Shown here: one piece after another, positions 17,676 through 25,282 of the stretch | Position numbering within the stretch: position 1 is the stretch's first letter | Layout of the letters: each line of letters opens with the position of its first letter | From: Sinorhizobium fredii | GTDB taxonomy: Bacteria; Pseudomonadota; Alphaproteobacteria; Rhizobiales; Rhizobiaceae | Length of the DNA stretch: 64,000 nt | Reading direction: 5' to 3' | Assembly: GCF_002944405.1 (NCBI RefSeq) | Contig: NZ_CP024310.1 | Location: 930,001 to 994,000 of the forward strand | Notes under the pieces: model-generated | The model's database searches: none | The model's input: only the letters and a program-made list of their open reading frames with translations | What the model was told of the DNA's origin: nothing | Program-made: the position numbers and the translations under genes

Positions 17676-18668
17676 ATGAACGCTAAGGACGTCGATCTTA
17701 CGAAGGCAATGGAGACCGCCGATCCGGGCAGGGGGCGCAGTGCAGCCACGCCGGGAGAGATACCGGCGAAAGGGTTGCGCGACGTGTTCTGGCGGGTGAT
17801 GTCCGAGATCTCCGAGGAGCGCGTCTTCCTGATCGCGGCAGGGGTAAGCTTTTACCTGCTGCTGGCGCTGTTTCCGGCTCTGGGCGCGCTCGTCTCGCTT
17901 TACGGGTTTATCGCAAATCCCTCCGATATAGGCGCGCATATGGCCGTGTTGGACGAGCTCCTGCCGCCCGGCTCGTACAGTATGATTACGGATCAGCTGA
18001 CGTCTCTTGCCACGCAGAAGACGTCGACCCTCAGCCTTGGCTTCATCGGCGGACTGTTGGTCTCGCTCTGGAGTGCGGCCAACGGCATTGCTGCACTCTT
18101 CGACGCCATGAACGTCGCTTATGGGGAAAAGGAGAAGAGAGGGATCGTTTCTAGAACGCTCCTGTGCCTTGCCTTCACCTTTGCCGCATTGCTTTTTGCC
18201 GTCGTCCTCATCGTGGCGATCGGCGTCATTCCGGCCTTGCTCGCCTATCTATGGCTGGATCGCTGGATTGAGATCCTGACGAGAGTGGCGCGGTGGCCGG
18301 CCATTCTGCTGCTCGGGACCCTCGGCACCGTGCTCATCTATCGTTATGGACCGAGCCGCGAGCGGGCCAAGCTGCGGTGGCTGAACTGGGGCGCCGTATT
18401 CAGCACATTGCTGTGGCTCGCCGCCTCATGGGTATATTCCTACTATCTGGAAAATTTCGCGAACTACAACGCGACCTATGGCGCACTCGGCGCGCTGATT
18501 GGCTTCATGATGTGGGTCTGGATTTCCATGGTCATCCTGATCACCGGCGCTCTCCTTAACGCCGAGCTCGAGCATCAGACGGCGGTCGATTCCACCACTG
18601 GAGAGCCGATGCCGATGGGCGAACGCGGGGCTTTTGTCGCCGATACGCTCGGAAAGGCTGCGGATTAG
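17676..18668 (+). CDS. YihY/BrkB family inner-membrane protein
   Basis: 330 residues with about six membrane segments: VFLIAAGVSFYLLLALFPAL early (the conserved GVSFY-LLLALFP stretch), LGFIGGLLVSLWSA, then TLLCLAFTFAALLFAVVLIV and further helices up to FMMWVWISMVILITGALLNA. These are hallmarks of the YihY/BrkB (UPF0761) family, once thought to be RNase BN and now regarded as a membrane transporter or envelope protein of unknown substrate. The last 30 residues are polar and variable. Plus strand, alone. Confidence 0.85.
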   Translation: MNAKDVDLTKAMETADPGRGRSAATPGEIPAKGLRDVFWRVMSEISEERVFLIAAGVSFYLLLALFPALGALVSLYGFIANPSDIGAHMAVLDELLPPGSYSMITDQLTSLATQKTSTLSLGFIGGLLVSLWSAANGIAALFDAMNVAYGEKEKRGIVSRTLLCLAFTFAALLFAVVLIVAIGVIPALLAYLWLDRWIEILTRVARWPAILLLGTLGTVLIYRYGPSRERAKLRWLNWGAVFSTLLWLAASWVYSYYLENFANYNATYGALGALIGFMMWVWISMVILITGALLNAELEHQTAVDSTTGEPMPMGERGAFVADTLGKAAD

Positions 18669-18783
18669 CCGTCGAGGGCGCCTGAGCGACGGCCGGCGCG
18701 CCCTCTACCTCACGAGATTGAGATTTTACGCTGGCCTTTGCACGCAATACGCTCATAGCCTGGACATCCAAGGGAGGCATGCC

Positions 18784-19407
18784 ATGAAACGCATGGCACT
18801 TATCGTGACGGTATTGGCCTGTTCGGTCGGCCCGGCTGTTGCTCAGGACACGTCGATGAGCTTCTTCGTCACCAGCTCCAATCCGGGCAAGGGCGGTGAT
18901 CTCGGCGGACTTGCGGGCGCCGATGCCCATTGCGGCGCGCTGGCGGCGGCCAGCGGCTCGACCGGCAAGACCTGGAGGGCGTATCTGTCTACCGAAACGG
19001 AGAACGCCAAGGACCGTATCGGGACAGGGCCCTGGTACAACGCCAAGGGCGAAAAGATCGCCGACGATGTCGCTGCGCTTCATGGCGAGACCAACAACCT
19101 GACCAAACAGACCGCGCTCAACGAGAAGGGCGAAGTCATCAACGGTCGGGGCGACACGCCGAACCGCCACGACATTCTGACCGGCACGAAGCCGGACGGA
19201 ACCGCCGCCGCGGAAACCTGCGGCAACTGGACGATGGGCGGCGCGGAGGGTGCTGCAATCGTCGGCCACAGCGACCGCACCGGTACCGACGACTCGGCCG
19301 CGGCCAAATCCTGGAACTCTTCCCATTCGACGCGAGGCGGATGCACGATTGAGGCCTTCAAGGGCACCGGAGGAGACGGCCTCTTCTATTGCTTCGCGAC
19401 CGATTGA
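18784..19407 (+). CDS. Secreted protein with an endostatin/C-type-lectin-like (DUF1554-like) module
   Basis: 207 residues from the ATG at 18784, which has GGGAGG about 9 nt upstream. A signal peptide (MKRMALIVTVLACSVG..AVAQ) ends near residue 21. The mature part begins SFFVTSSNPGKGGDLGGLAGADAHC and contains WRAYLST, GPWYN, four cysteines placed to form two disulfides, CGNWTMG, and a closing FYCFATD. This layout resembles bacterial DUF1554 proteins and the endostatin/C-type-lectin fold. It should be periplasmic or released; ligand unknown. Related rhizobial proteins are often called lectins, without proof. Confidence 0.6.
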   Translation: MKRMALIVTVLACSVGPAVAQDTSMSFFVTSSNPGKGGDLGGLAGADAHCGALAAASGSTGKTWRAYLSTETENAKDRIGTGPWYNAKGEKIADDVAALHGETNNLTKQTALNEKGEVINGRGDTPNRHDILTGTKPDGTAAAETCGNWTMGGAEGAAIVGHSDRTGTDDSAAAKSWNSSHSTRGGCTIEAFKGTGGDGLFYCFATD

Positions 19408-19469
19408 GGATCGGCTGAAGCTGCAGAGGCGACATTACACGTAGCGGGCCAGCATTGAGCGTATGAAAG

Positions 19470-19499
19470 TCCTGCAGGCAAGGGCAAGAGCCTGCAGGA
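19470..19499. promoter_or_regulatory. Inverted repeat between two convergent genes
   Basis: TCCTGCAGGC (19470-19479) is matched by its complement at 19490-19499 with a 10 nt loop, within the 181 nt gap between the secreted protein and kdgF, which converge. A shared transcription terminator is possible, but no T-run follows on either strand, so Rho-independent termination would be weak. Confidence 0.3.
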
Positions 19500-19588
19500 G
19501 CGGGCGGCGTCCGTCGACCAGAGCGTTGAACAGGCGGCGCAGCAAGGAGCTCGCGTGCCGGAGTGCTCTCCTCGACCGCCGCTCATCC

Positions 19589-19924
19589 TTAGTTGAGAAA
19601 ATCGGCCCGATGTGGGGTAAAGCTATCGACGAGACGGCCCTCCTCCAGCGCCTTGACGCCATGGACCACCCCGGACGGCACGATGAAACTGTCGCCGGCG
19701 GAAAGAACCTGGGTCCGCCCGCCGACCGTCACCTCGAAGCTCCCCGCCGCGACATAACTGGCCTGAACGTGCGGGTGAGAATGGGGAGCGCCGATGGCTC
19801 CCTCCTCGAAGGCGAATTCCACCAGCATCAATTCGTCCGTCGAGAGGATCACCCGGCGCCGATTGCCCTCTCCGAGATCTATCCATTCGCCTTCGTTACC
19901 GCGGGCGAAAAGTTTCCTATCCAT
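19589..19924 (-). CDS. kdgF: KdgF-like cupin, uronate ring-opening
   Basis: 111 residues. A single compact cupin with APHSHPHVQASYVAAGSFEV (metal-binding His) and VPSGVVHGV, the arrangement seen in KdgF, which converts unsaturated 4,5-uronates (from pectin or alginate lyases) to linear ketouronates. It is the last gene of the operon, 9 nt after kduD, and kduI/kduD use the product of this reaction, which supports the assignment. A generic cupin would look similar, so the call relies on both the motif and the context. Confidence 0.8.
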   Translation of the reverse strand: MDRKLFARGNEGEWIDLGEGNRRRVILSTDELMLVEFAFEEGAIGAPHSHPHVQASYVAAGSFEVTVGGRTQVLSAGDSFIVPSGVVHGVKALEEGRLVDSFTPHRADFLN

Positions 19925-19933
19925 GATCGTCTC

Positions 19934-20698
19934 CTATCTCGCGAGCCAGCCGCCGTCTACCGGAATGACGGCGCCGTGCATGTAGTCGGAAGCCGTGGCA
20001 AGCAGAAACACGGTCGCATCGCCGATATCGTCCGGCGTGCCCCAGCGGCCGGCCGGGATGCGCTCCAGAATGGCCGCGCTTCGCTTTTCGTCGGCGCGGA
20101 GCGCCTCGGTGTTGTTGGTAACGATATAGCCGGGCGCCACGGCATTCACGTTGATGCCCCTGGCCGCCCATTCGCAGGCGAGAACCCTGGTGATGCCCAG
20201 CGCGCCATGCTTCGACGCGGTGTAGGAGGCGACGCGGATACCTCCCTGGAAGGAAAGCAGCGAGGCAATATTGACGATCTTGCCGCGCCGTCCCTCGGCA
20301 AGCAGCCGGCGGCCATAGGCCTGGCTCAGGAAGAACAACGAACTGAGATTGATATCGATGACGTCGTCCCAGTCGGCTTCGCTGAAATCAACCGCGTCGG
20401 CGCGGCGGATGATTCCGGCATTGTTGACCAGGCCGTCAAGAAAACCATGCTCGCGCCACAATTGGTCGATCAGCGAACGGCTCGCTTCGCGGTCCGCAAG
20501 ATCGGCATGCGCGGAAATGAAGCTTCCGCCTGCCTCCGAGACCTTCGTCTCGGTTTCGTCCATGGCGGAGCGGCCGACGCCGATCACTGTTCCGCCGGCG
20601 CGGGCGATCGCCACGGCCACGCCCTGGCCGATGCCGGTATTGGCGCCGGTGACGATGATGCGGCGGCCGGCGAGGCTGAAGGCCGACGGAACGCTCAC
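19934..20698 (-). CDS. kduD: 2-dehydro-3-deoxy-D-gluconate 5-dehydrogenase
   Basis: 254 residues, classical short-chain dehydrogenase. NAD-binding motif TGANTGIGQG is at residue 17 and the catalytic Tyr/Lys pair is in SYTASKHGALG near residue 160. KduD reduces 2,5-diketo-3-deoxygluconate to 2-keto-3-deoxygluconate, joining unsaturated uronate breakdown to the KDG pathway. Its ATG overlaps the kduI stop by four bases (ATGA at 20695-20698), so the two are translationally coupled, and kdgF follows after 9 nt. No kdgK or kdgA gene lies nearby, so later steps must be encoded elsewhere. Confidence 0.9.
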   Translation of the reverse strand: MSVPSAFSLAGRRIIVTGANTGIGQGVAVAIARAGGTVIGVGRSAMDETETKVSEAGGSFISAHADLADREASRSLIDQLWREHGFLDGLVNNAGIIRRADAVDFSEADWDDVIDINLSSLFFLSQAYGRRLLAEGRRGKIVNIASLLSFQGGIRVASYTASKHGALGITRVLACEWAARGINVNAVAPGYIVTNNTEALRADEKRSAAILERIPAGRWGTPDDIGDATVFLLATASDYMHGAVIPVDGGWLAR

Positions 20699-21543
20699 TT
20701 CAGCGCCTCCATCGGCACTATCTCCACATCGGTATAATCGACATTGTCGCCGGCCATGGCCCAGATGAAGGCATAACTGGACGTGCCGCAGCCGGAATGG
20801 ATGGACCAGGGCGGCGAAATCACCGCCTCCTCCTCCGCCATCACGATATGGCGTGTTTCGCTCGGTTCGCCCATCAGATGCAGAATGCGTGCCCCGTGCG
20901 CTAGGTCGAAATAGAGATAGGCTTCCATGCGCCGATCGTGAACGTGGCAGGGCATGGTGTTCCAGACGGAGCCGGGCGCAAGTTGCGTCATGCCGACGAC
21001 GAGTTGGCAGGTCTTCACGCCTTCCGGGTGAATGAATTGGAAGATCGAGCGCTCGTTCGAGGTGGCCGCGCTGCCGAGATCGAGCCGTTTGGCATCGCCG
21101 ATGCGGATATGGCGCGCCGGCAATGCCTGGTGGGCGGGCGCGCTGAGCAGATAAAATTTGGCGGGGGCGGCCGGATCTTCGGACGAGAAGGAGACGTCCT
21201 CGCCCATGCCCGCATAGATCATGTCGCGCGGCTCGAGCCGGAAGCTTTCGCCACCGACCTCGACGTGGCCGGCGCCGCCGATATTGACGGCGATGAGCTC
21301 ACGCCGGTCGAGGAAGCGGGGCGTGCCTGTCGGGCGGATGGACTCCAGCGGCAGGGGTGCGTGGACCGGCATCGCGCCGCCGACGATCATCCGGTCGTAA
21401 TGGGTATAGGTCAGTGAAATGCGGCCCGGCCTGAACAGCCCCGAAATGTGGAAATTCGCGCGAAGCGCATCGGTATCCATGCGCGCGGCGGCTTCGGGGT
21501 CGATGGCGTGACGGATGGCATAGTCGATATGGGTTGCGGTCAT
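20695..21543 (-). CDS. kduI: 4-deoxy-L-threo-5-hexosulose-uronate ketol-isomerase
   Basis: 282 residues, the usual KduI length. The bicupin signature MPCHVHDRRMEAYLYFDL is present around residue 195 and supplies the zinc-binding His and Glu residues. KduI isomerises 5-keto-4-deoxyuronate to 2,5-diketo-3-deoxygluconate in the cytoplasm, the step before KduD. ATG at 21543 with GAGGA about 9 nt upstream; kduD overlaps its end. Together with uxaC and the TRAP genes upstream it forms a uronate utilisation operon. Confidence 0.93.
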   Translation of the reverse strand: MTATHIDYAIRHAIDPEAAARMDTDALRANFHISGLFRPGRISLTYTHYDRMIVGGAMPVHAPLPLESIRPTGTPRFLDRRELIAVNIGGAGHVEVGGESFRLEPRDMIYAGMGEDVSFSSEDPAAPAKFYLLSAPAHQALPARHIRIGDAKRLDLGSAATSNERSIFQFIHPEGVKTCQLVVGMTQLAPGSVWNTMPCHVHDRRMEAYLYFDLAHGARILHLMGEPSETRHIVMAEEEAVISPPWSIHSGCGTSSYAFIWAMAGDNVDYTDVEIVPMEALK

Positions 21544-21577
21544 CGGCGTGTTGTCCTCGGATTTGCAAGAAAGGAAG

Positions 21578-22345
21578 TCAGTCCCGGCGGGTTGTCGTGT
21601 CCAAAATCCATTTGGCCTGCTGACCGCTCAGCCGCACGCGATAGCGTTCCTGGCTGGCGGTAAGATGGGCGCGCATGGCGGCGCGGGCAGCGTCCGGATC
21701 GCTGGCGGAAATCGCCTTGAGGATCGCCAGATGCTCGCGCTGCAGGCCCTCCTGATATTCGCGCGACAGGATGCTGTCGGTGCCCCAGGGCGAGGCGATG
21801 TCGCAGGGGATCGCCCGCATGCCAAGCGCATCGAGAACTTCCACATAGTAGGGATTGTTGGTCGCAACGGCGATCGCCCGGTGGAAGGCGAAGTCGCTCT
21901 TGCCGGTCGCCTCGCCGCGCTCGAGCAGCCGTTCGAATTCAAAGAAGGCCTCCTGGATCTGCGCCTCCTGGGCGGCATTGCGCCGAAGCGCCGCAAGCCC
22001 GGCGCTCTCTATCTCAAGCCCCATCCGCACTTCGATGACGTTCAGGGCATGGGAGATCCGGTTGCCGACGTCGAGGCTGATCGAGCCGAAAGCAAGTGTC
22101 GGGTGATCCTTGACGAAGACACCGGCTCCCTGTCGCGCCTCGACCAGGCCATCTGCGGCAAGGGTCGCGATCGCCTCGCGCACCACGGTCCGGCTGACGC
22201 CGTAAAACGCGCTCATCCGGCTCTCCGTCGGCAGCTTGTCGCCAGGCGGGATTTCGCCTTTCAGAACCTGCTCCCGGATCGCGCTTGCAACGCGTTCGGA
22301 AAGCTTCGGCTTGCGCTCCATCCTGGATTCGGCCGGGGAGTCCAT
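21578..22345 (-). CDS. FadR/GntR-family regulator with FCD domain
   Basis: About 255 residues from the ATG at 22345 (MDSPAESRM). N-terminal winged helix-turn-helix of GntR type (GDKLPTESRMSAFYGVSRTV, then REAIATLAADGLVEAR) followed by an all-helical FCD effector domain with its metal-binding His pattern (FAFHRAIAVATNNPYY). FCD regulators of this type commonly sense uronates or their keto-acid products. It lies inside the operon, 7 nt after dctM and 34 nt before kduI, so it should report on the pathway it belongs to. The inverted repeat at 26750-26773 is a reasonable operator candidate. Confidence 0.88.
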   Translation of the reverse strand: MDSPAESRMERKPKLSERVASAIREQVLKGEIPPGDKLPTESRMSAFYGVSRTVVREAIATLAADGLVEARQGAGVFVKDHPTLAFGSISLDVGNRISHALNVIEVRMGLEIESAGLAALRRNAAQEAQIQEAFFEFERLLERGEATGKSDFAFHRAIAVATNNPYYVEVLDALGMRAIPCDIASPWGTDSILSREYQEGLQREHLAILKAISASDPDAARAAMRAHLTASQERYRVRLSGQQAKWILDTTTRRD

Positions 22346-22352
22346 GACGCTC

Positions 22353-23636
22353 TTACCCCTTGAAGACGCCCGGCAGCCAAAGCGAGAGGGCCGGAACATA
22401 GGTGACGAGCCCGAGGACGATCAAACCCGCCAGATAGAAGGGCCAGATGCTGCGCATCGCCTCCCACACTGTGATTTTCCCGACCGCGCAGGCGACGAAC
22501 TGGACCGCGCCGACCGGCGGCGTATTGAGGCCGATCCCGAAGTTCAGGATCATGATCACCCCGAAATGGACCGGATCGACTCCGTAGGCCATCGCCACCG
22601 GCAGGAAGATCGGGGTGCAGATGATGATCGTGGGCCCCATGTCCATGAAGGTGCCGAGAAACAGCATCAGGACGTTGATCAGCAGGAGGACGATGATCGG
22701 ATTTTCCGAGATTGTGTTCATCCAATCGATCAGCGCGGCAGGCACCTTGAGGAAGGCCATCAGCCATGAGAAGGCGGCGGCCATGCCGATGATCAAGAGG
22801 ACCATCGCCGTCGTGCGCACCGCGCCGAAGGTGGCGCGGACGAAGTCCTGCCAGTTCATCTGACGGTAGACGAAGACGGTCACGGCCAGCGCGTAGAGAA
22901 CGGCGATGCATGAGCTTTCCGTCGCCGTGAACACGCCCGAACGGACGCCGCCGAAGATGATGGCGATGAGCAGCAGACCGGGGGTCGAGATGAGCAGCAA
23001 GCGGCCGACCCGGGCAAATCCTGGAAAGACCTCGGTGGGATAGCCGCGGCTACGTGCCACGAAATAGGCGGTCACCATCAGCGCGGCCGCATAGAGGAGG
23101 CCGGGGACGATGCCCGCGGTGAAGAGATCCGCGATCGAGATCTTGCCGCCCGCCGAGATCGAATAGATGATCATGTTGTGCGAAGGCGGCAGCATCAGCG
23201 CGATCAACGCCGCCATGGAGGTGACGTTGACGGCATAGTCCGCGCCGTAGCCGCGCGCCTTCATCTGCGGGATCATCAGCCCGCCAACGGCGGCGGCCTC
23301 TGCGACGGCGGAACCGGAAATGCCGCCGAACAGCGTCGCGGTGACGATGTTGACCTGACCCAGTCCACCGCGGATGTGGCCGACCAGCGAGGCGGCGAAG
23401 GCGACGATCTTCTGGGCGATGCCGCCGCGCACCATCAGGTCGCCGGCATAGATGAAGAACGGGATGGCGAGCAGAGAAAACACGCTCATGCCGGAATTCA
23501 GTCGCTGGAAGATGACGAGCGGCGGCAGCCCAAGATAGAGCACGGTCGCGAAAGAGGCGACGCCGAGGCAGAAGGCGATCGGCGTGCCGATCAGCATCAG
23601 CAGCGTAAATACGCCGAAGAGGATCATCATATCCAT
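22353..23636 (-). CDS. TRAP transporter large permease (DctM type)
   Basis: 427 residues, about 12-13 hydrophobic segments. Family motifs include GISGSAVAEAAAVGGLMIP and the paired helical hairpins around ALMLPPSHNMIIYS and LNTPPVGAVQFV. It forms the substrate- and Na-coupled channel of the tripartite transporter with the small permease 4 nt upstream and the DctP-like binding protein. Substrate is probably a uronate or an oligouronate product, judged from the operon. The gene stops 7 nt before the regulator start. Confidence 0.92.
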   Translation of the reverse strand: MDMMILFGVFTLLMLIGTPIAFCLGVASFATVLYLGLPPLVIFQRLNSGMSVFSLLAIPFFIYAGDLMVRGGIAQKIVAFAASLVGHIRGGLGQVNIVTATLFGGISGSAVAEAAAVGGLMIPQMKARGYGADYAVNVTSMAALIALMLPPSHNMIIYSISAGGKISIADLFTAGIVPGLLYAAALMVTAYFVARSRGYPTEVFPGFARVGRLLLISTPGLLLIAIIFGGVRSGVFTATESSCIAVLYALAVTVFVYRQMNWQDFVRATFGAVRTTAMVLLIIGMAAAFSWLMAFLKVPAALIDWMNTISENPIIVLLLINVLMLFLGTFMDMGPTIIICTPIFLPVAMAYGVDPVHFGVIMILNFGIGLNTPPVGAVQFVACAVGKITVWEAMRSIWPFYLAGLIVLGLVTYVPALSLWLPGVFKG

Positions 23637-23640
23637 CCGA

Positions 23641-24210
23641 TCACGCCTTTACATTCGCGGTGTCGAGTTCGGCGGCAGCCTCCGCCGGCGGCAATTCGTC
23701 GAGAAGATCGTCGATCGGTTCTCCTGCAAGCCGAAGAACGATGCGTTCCAGGGCGAACAGGCTGATCAGCACGCCGCCTGCAACCAGCGGCACATAGTTC
23801 CAGCCGCCGGAGATGTGCAGGGACGGCAGAATGGTGTCCCAGGTGAGCCTGACAAGCTCGACCCCGTACCAGATCATGCCGCAGCCGAAGGCGAGCGCGA
23901 CAAGGTCCGAGATCATCCGCAGCCACTTCTTCCCACCCTTGGGTACCACGTAGAGCAGGACGTCGAAGCCGAGATGGTAGTTTTCCCGCACGCCGACCGC
24001 GGCACCCAGGAAGATGAACCAGCTCATCAGCATGACGGCGCCGGGCTCGGTCCAGCTCGGCGAGTCGTTCAGCACATAGCGGCAGAACACCTGCCAAGCG
24101 ACGATCGCCGTCATCACGACAAGGCCGATCCCCGCGAGCCAGAGCGTAAGCGTGCTCAACCCCGAGAGCGCGCGGCCCGTTTTCACCAGTCTGGTGGACA
24201 TGGTCGTCAT
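23641..24210 (-). CDS. TRAP transporter small permease (DctQ type)
   Basis: About 189 residues from the ATG at 24210 (MTTMSTRLVK), with four membrane helices (LSTLTLWLAGIGLVVMTAIV and others) and the conserved W-Q-V-F-C-R-Y-V-L region (AWQVFCRYVLNDSPSW). A longer in-frame start at 24258 overlaps the dctP stop but would add residues (MTPFDGQARP) from the hairpin region. The chosen ATG and its AGGG site lie at the foot of a stem-loop (24208-24224), so translation may be moderated. It is a partner of the large permease 4 nt downstream. Confidence 0.85.
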   Translation of the reverse strand: MTTMSTRLVKTGRALSGLSTLTLWLAGIGLVVMTAIVAWQVFCRYVLNDSPSWTEPGAVMLMSWFIFLGAAVGVRENYHLGFDVLLYVVPKGGKKWLRMISDLVALAFGCGMIWYGVELVRLTWDTILPSLHISGGWNYVPLVAGGVLISLFALERIVLRLAGEPIDDLLDELPPAEAAAELDTANVKA

Positions 24211-24246
24211 CCCTAGAAGGGATGGGCAGGGTCGGGCCTGCCCATC
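24208..24246 (-). promoter_or_regulatory. Two adjacent stem-loops between dctP and dctQ
   Basis: On the minus strand, after the dctP stop, the arms at 24246-24237 and 24230-24221 (GATGGGCAGG, 10-bp perfect, 6 nt loop) form one hairpin. CATCCCT/AGGGATG at 24208-24224 (7-bp perfect, 3 nt loop) forms a second that overlaps it by a few bases. The second includes the putative dctQ start. Such hairpins after the binding-protein gene often protect its mRNA and lower permease expression. Confidence 0.6.
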
Positions 24247-24254
24247 AAATGGCG

Positions 24255-25232
24255 TCATTGAACCGCCCGTACGTCCTCGACCATCTTCTTCAGGACCGGA
24301 TCGGTGACGTGCTTCTCGTAAACCGGCTTCATCGCATCGATGAAACCCTGCTTGTCGGGCGTGGAAATCTTCGCGCCGGCCGCCTCGACCTTGGCGCGCG
24401 ACTCGCTGACCTTGGCCGCCCAGAGCTCGCGCTGCTTGGCGACGCTGTCCTTGGCGGCCTGCTTGAAGATCTCCTGGTCTTCCGGCGTTAGCTTGTCGAA
24501 GGCCGCCTTGTTCATCACGAACACCTCCGGAAGAATGGTGTGCTCGTCGAGCGAGAAGTTCTTGGCCACCTCGAAATGCTTGGCGGTGTCGTAGCTCGGG
24601 AAATTGTTCTCGGCACCGTCGATGACGCCCGTCTCGATCGCCGAGTAGACTTCGCCATAGGGCATCGGCGTCGCATTGGCGCCGAGCGCCGCCACCATGT
24701 CGACAAAGATATCCGACTGGATGACGCGGAACTTCAGCCCCTTCATGTCAGCAACGGAAGTGATCGGCTTCTGCTTGTTATAGAAGGAGCGCGAGCCCGC
24801 ATCATAATAGGCAAGCACCACCAGTCCGGCGCCTTCGAATGCCTTTTTGATCTGCTCGCCGATCGCGCCGTCCATGACCTTGTGCATGTGCTCTTCCGAG
24901 CGGAAGAGGTAGGGCAGGGCCGGGATGATCGACTCCTTCACCGTGCCGTTGAAGGGTGCCATCGACACGCGGTTCAGCTCGATCACGCCGGAGCGCACCT
25001 GTTCGATCGTGTCCTTCTCCTCGCCGAGCTGCGCCGAGTGGTAAACCTCGACAGCGTAGCGGCCGGCAGTACGCTCCTTGACCAGCTCGCCGAAATATTC
25101 GACGGCCTCAACCGTCGGATAGCCGTCCGGATGCGTATCCGATGAGCGCAGCACTGTCTGGGCGCTGGCCGCACCGGTCATGAATGCAGCGGCAAGCAGC
25201 AGGCCCGCCGTCAGTTTTCCAAGAATTCTCAT
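24255..25232 (-). CDS. TRAP transporter substrate-binding protein (DctP type)
   Basis: 325 residues. Signal peptide (KLTAGLLLAAAFMTGAASAQ) with cleavage near residue 25, then the DctP/SIAP fold. The conserved ligand-clamping Arg is present in GLKFRVIQSDIF, and the second motif PYGEVYSAIETGVIDGAE is typical. It delivers a carboxylate ligand to the DctQ/DctM permease; by context this is a uronate such as galacturonate or an unsaturated product (inference). ATG at 25232 with GGAGGAG about 5 nt upstream, 50 nt after uxaC. Confidence 0.92.
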   Translation of the reverse strand: MRILGKLTAGLLLAAAFMTGAASAQTVLRSSDTHPDGYPTVEAVEYFGELVKERTAGRYAVEVYHSAQLGEEKDTIEQVRSGVIELNRVSMAPFNGTVKESIIPALPYLFRSEEHMHKVMDGAIGEQIKKAFEGAGLVVLAYYDAGSRSFYNKQKPITSVADMKGLKFRVIQSDIFVDMVAALGANATPMPYGEVYSAIETGVIDGAENNFPSYDTAKHFEVAKNFSLDEHTILPEVFVMNKAAFDKLTPEDQEIFKQAAKDSVAKQRELWAAKVSESRAKVEAAGAKISTPDKQGFIDAMKPVYEKHVTDPVLKKMVEDVRAVQ

Positions 25233-25282
25233 GCTCTCCTCCCGTTTCGCATGATCAGATCGATGATCTCACTTTCACTGTT

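Noticed and set aside
19435..19662. Possible small gene on the minus strand between kdgF and the secreted protein
   Set aside because: Most of it overlaps kdgF out of frame, no start codon with a ribosome site lies in the gap, and the peptide matches nothing I know.
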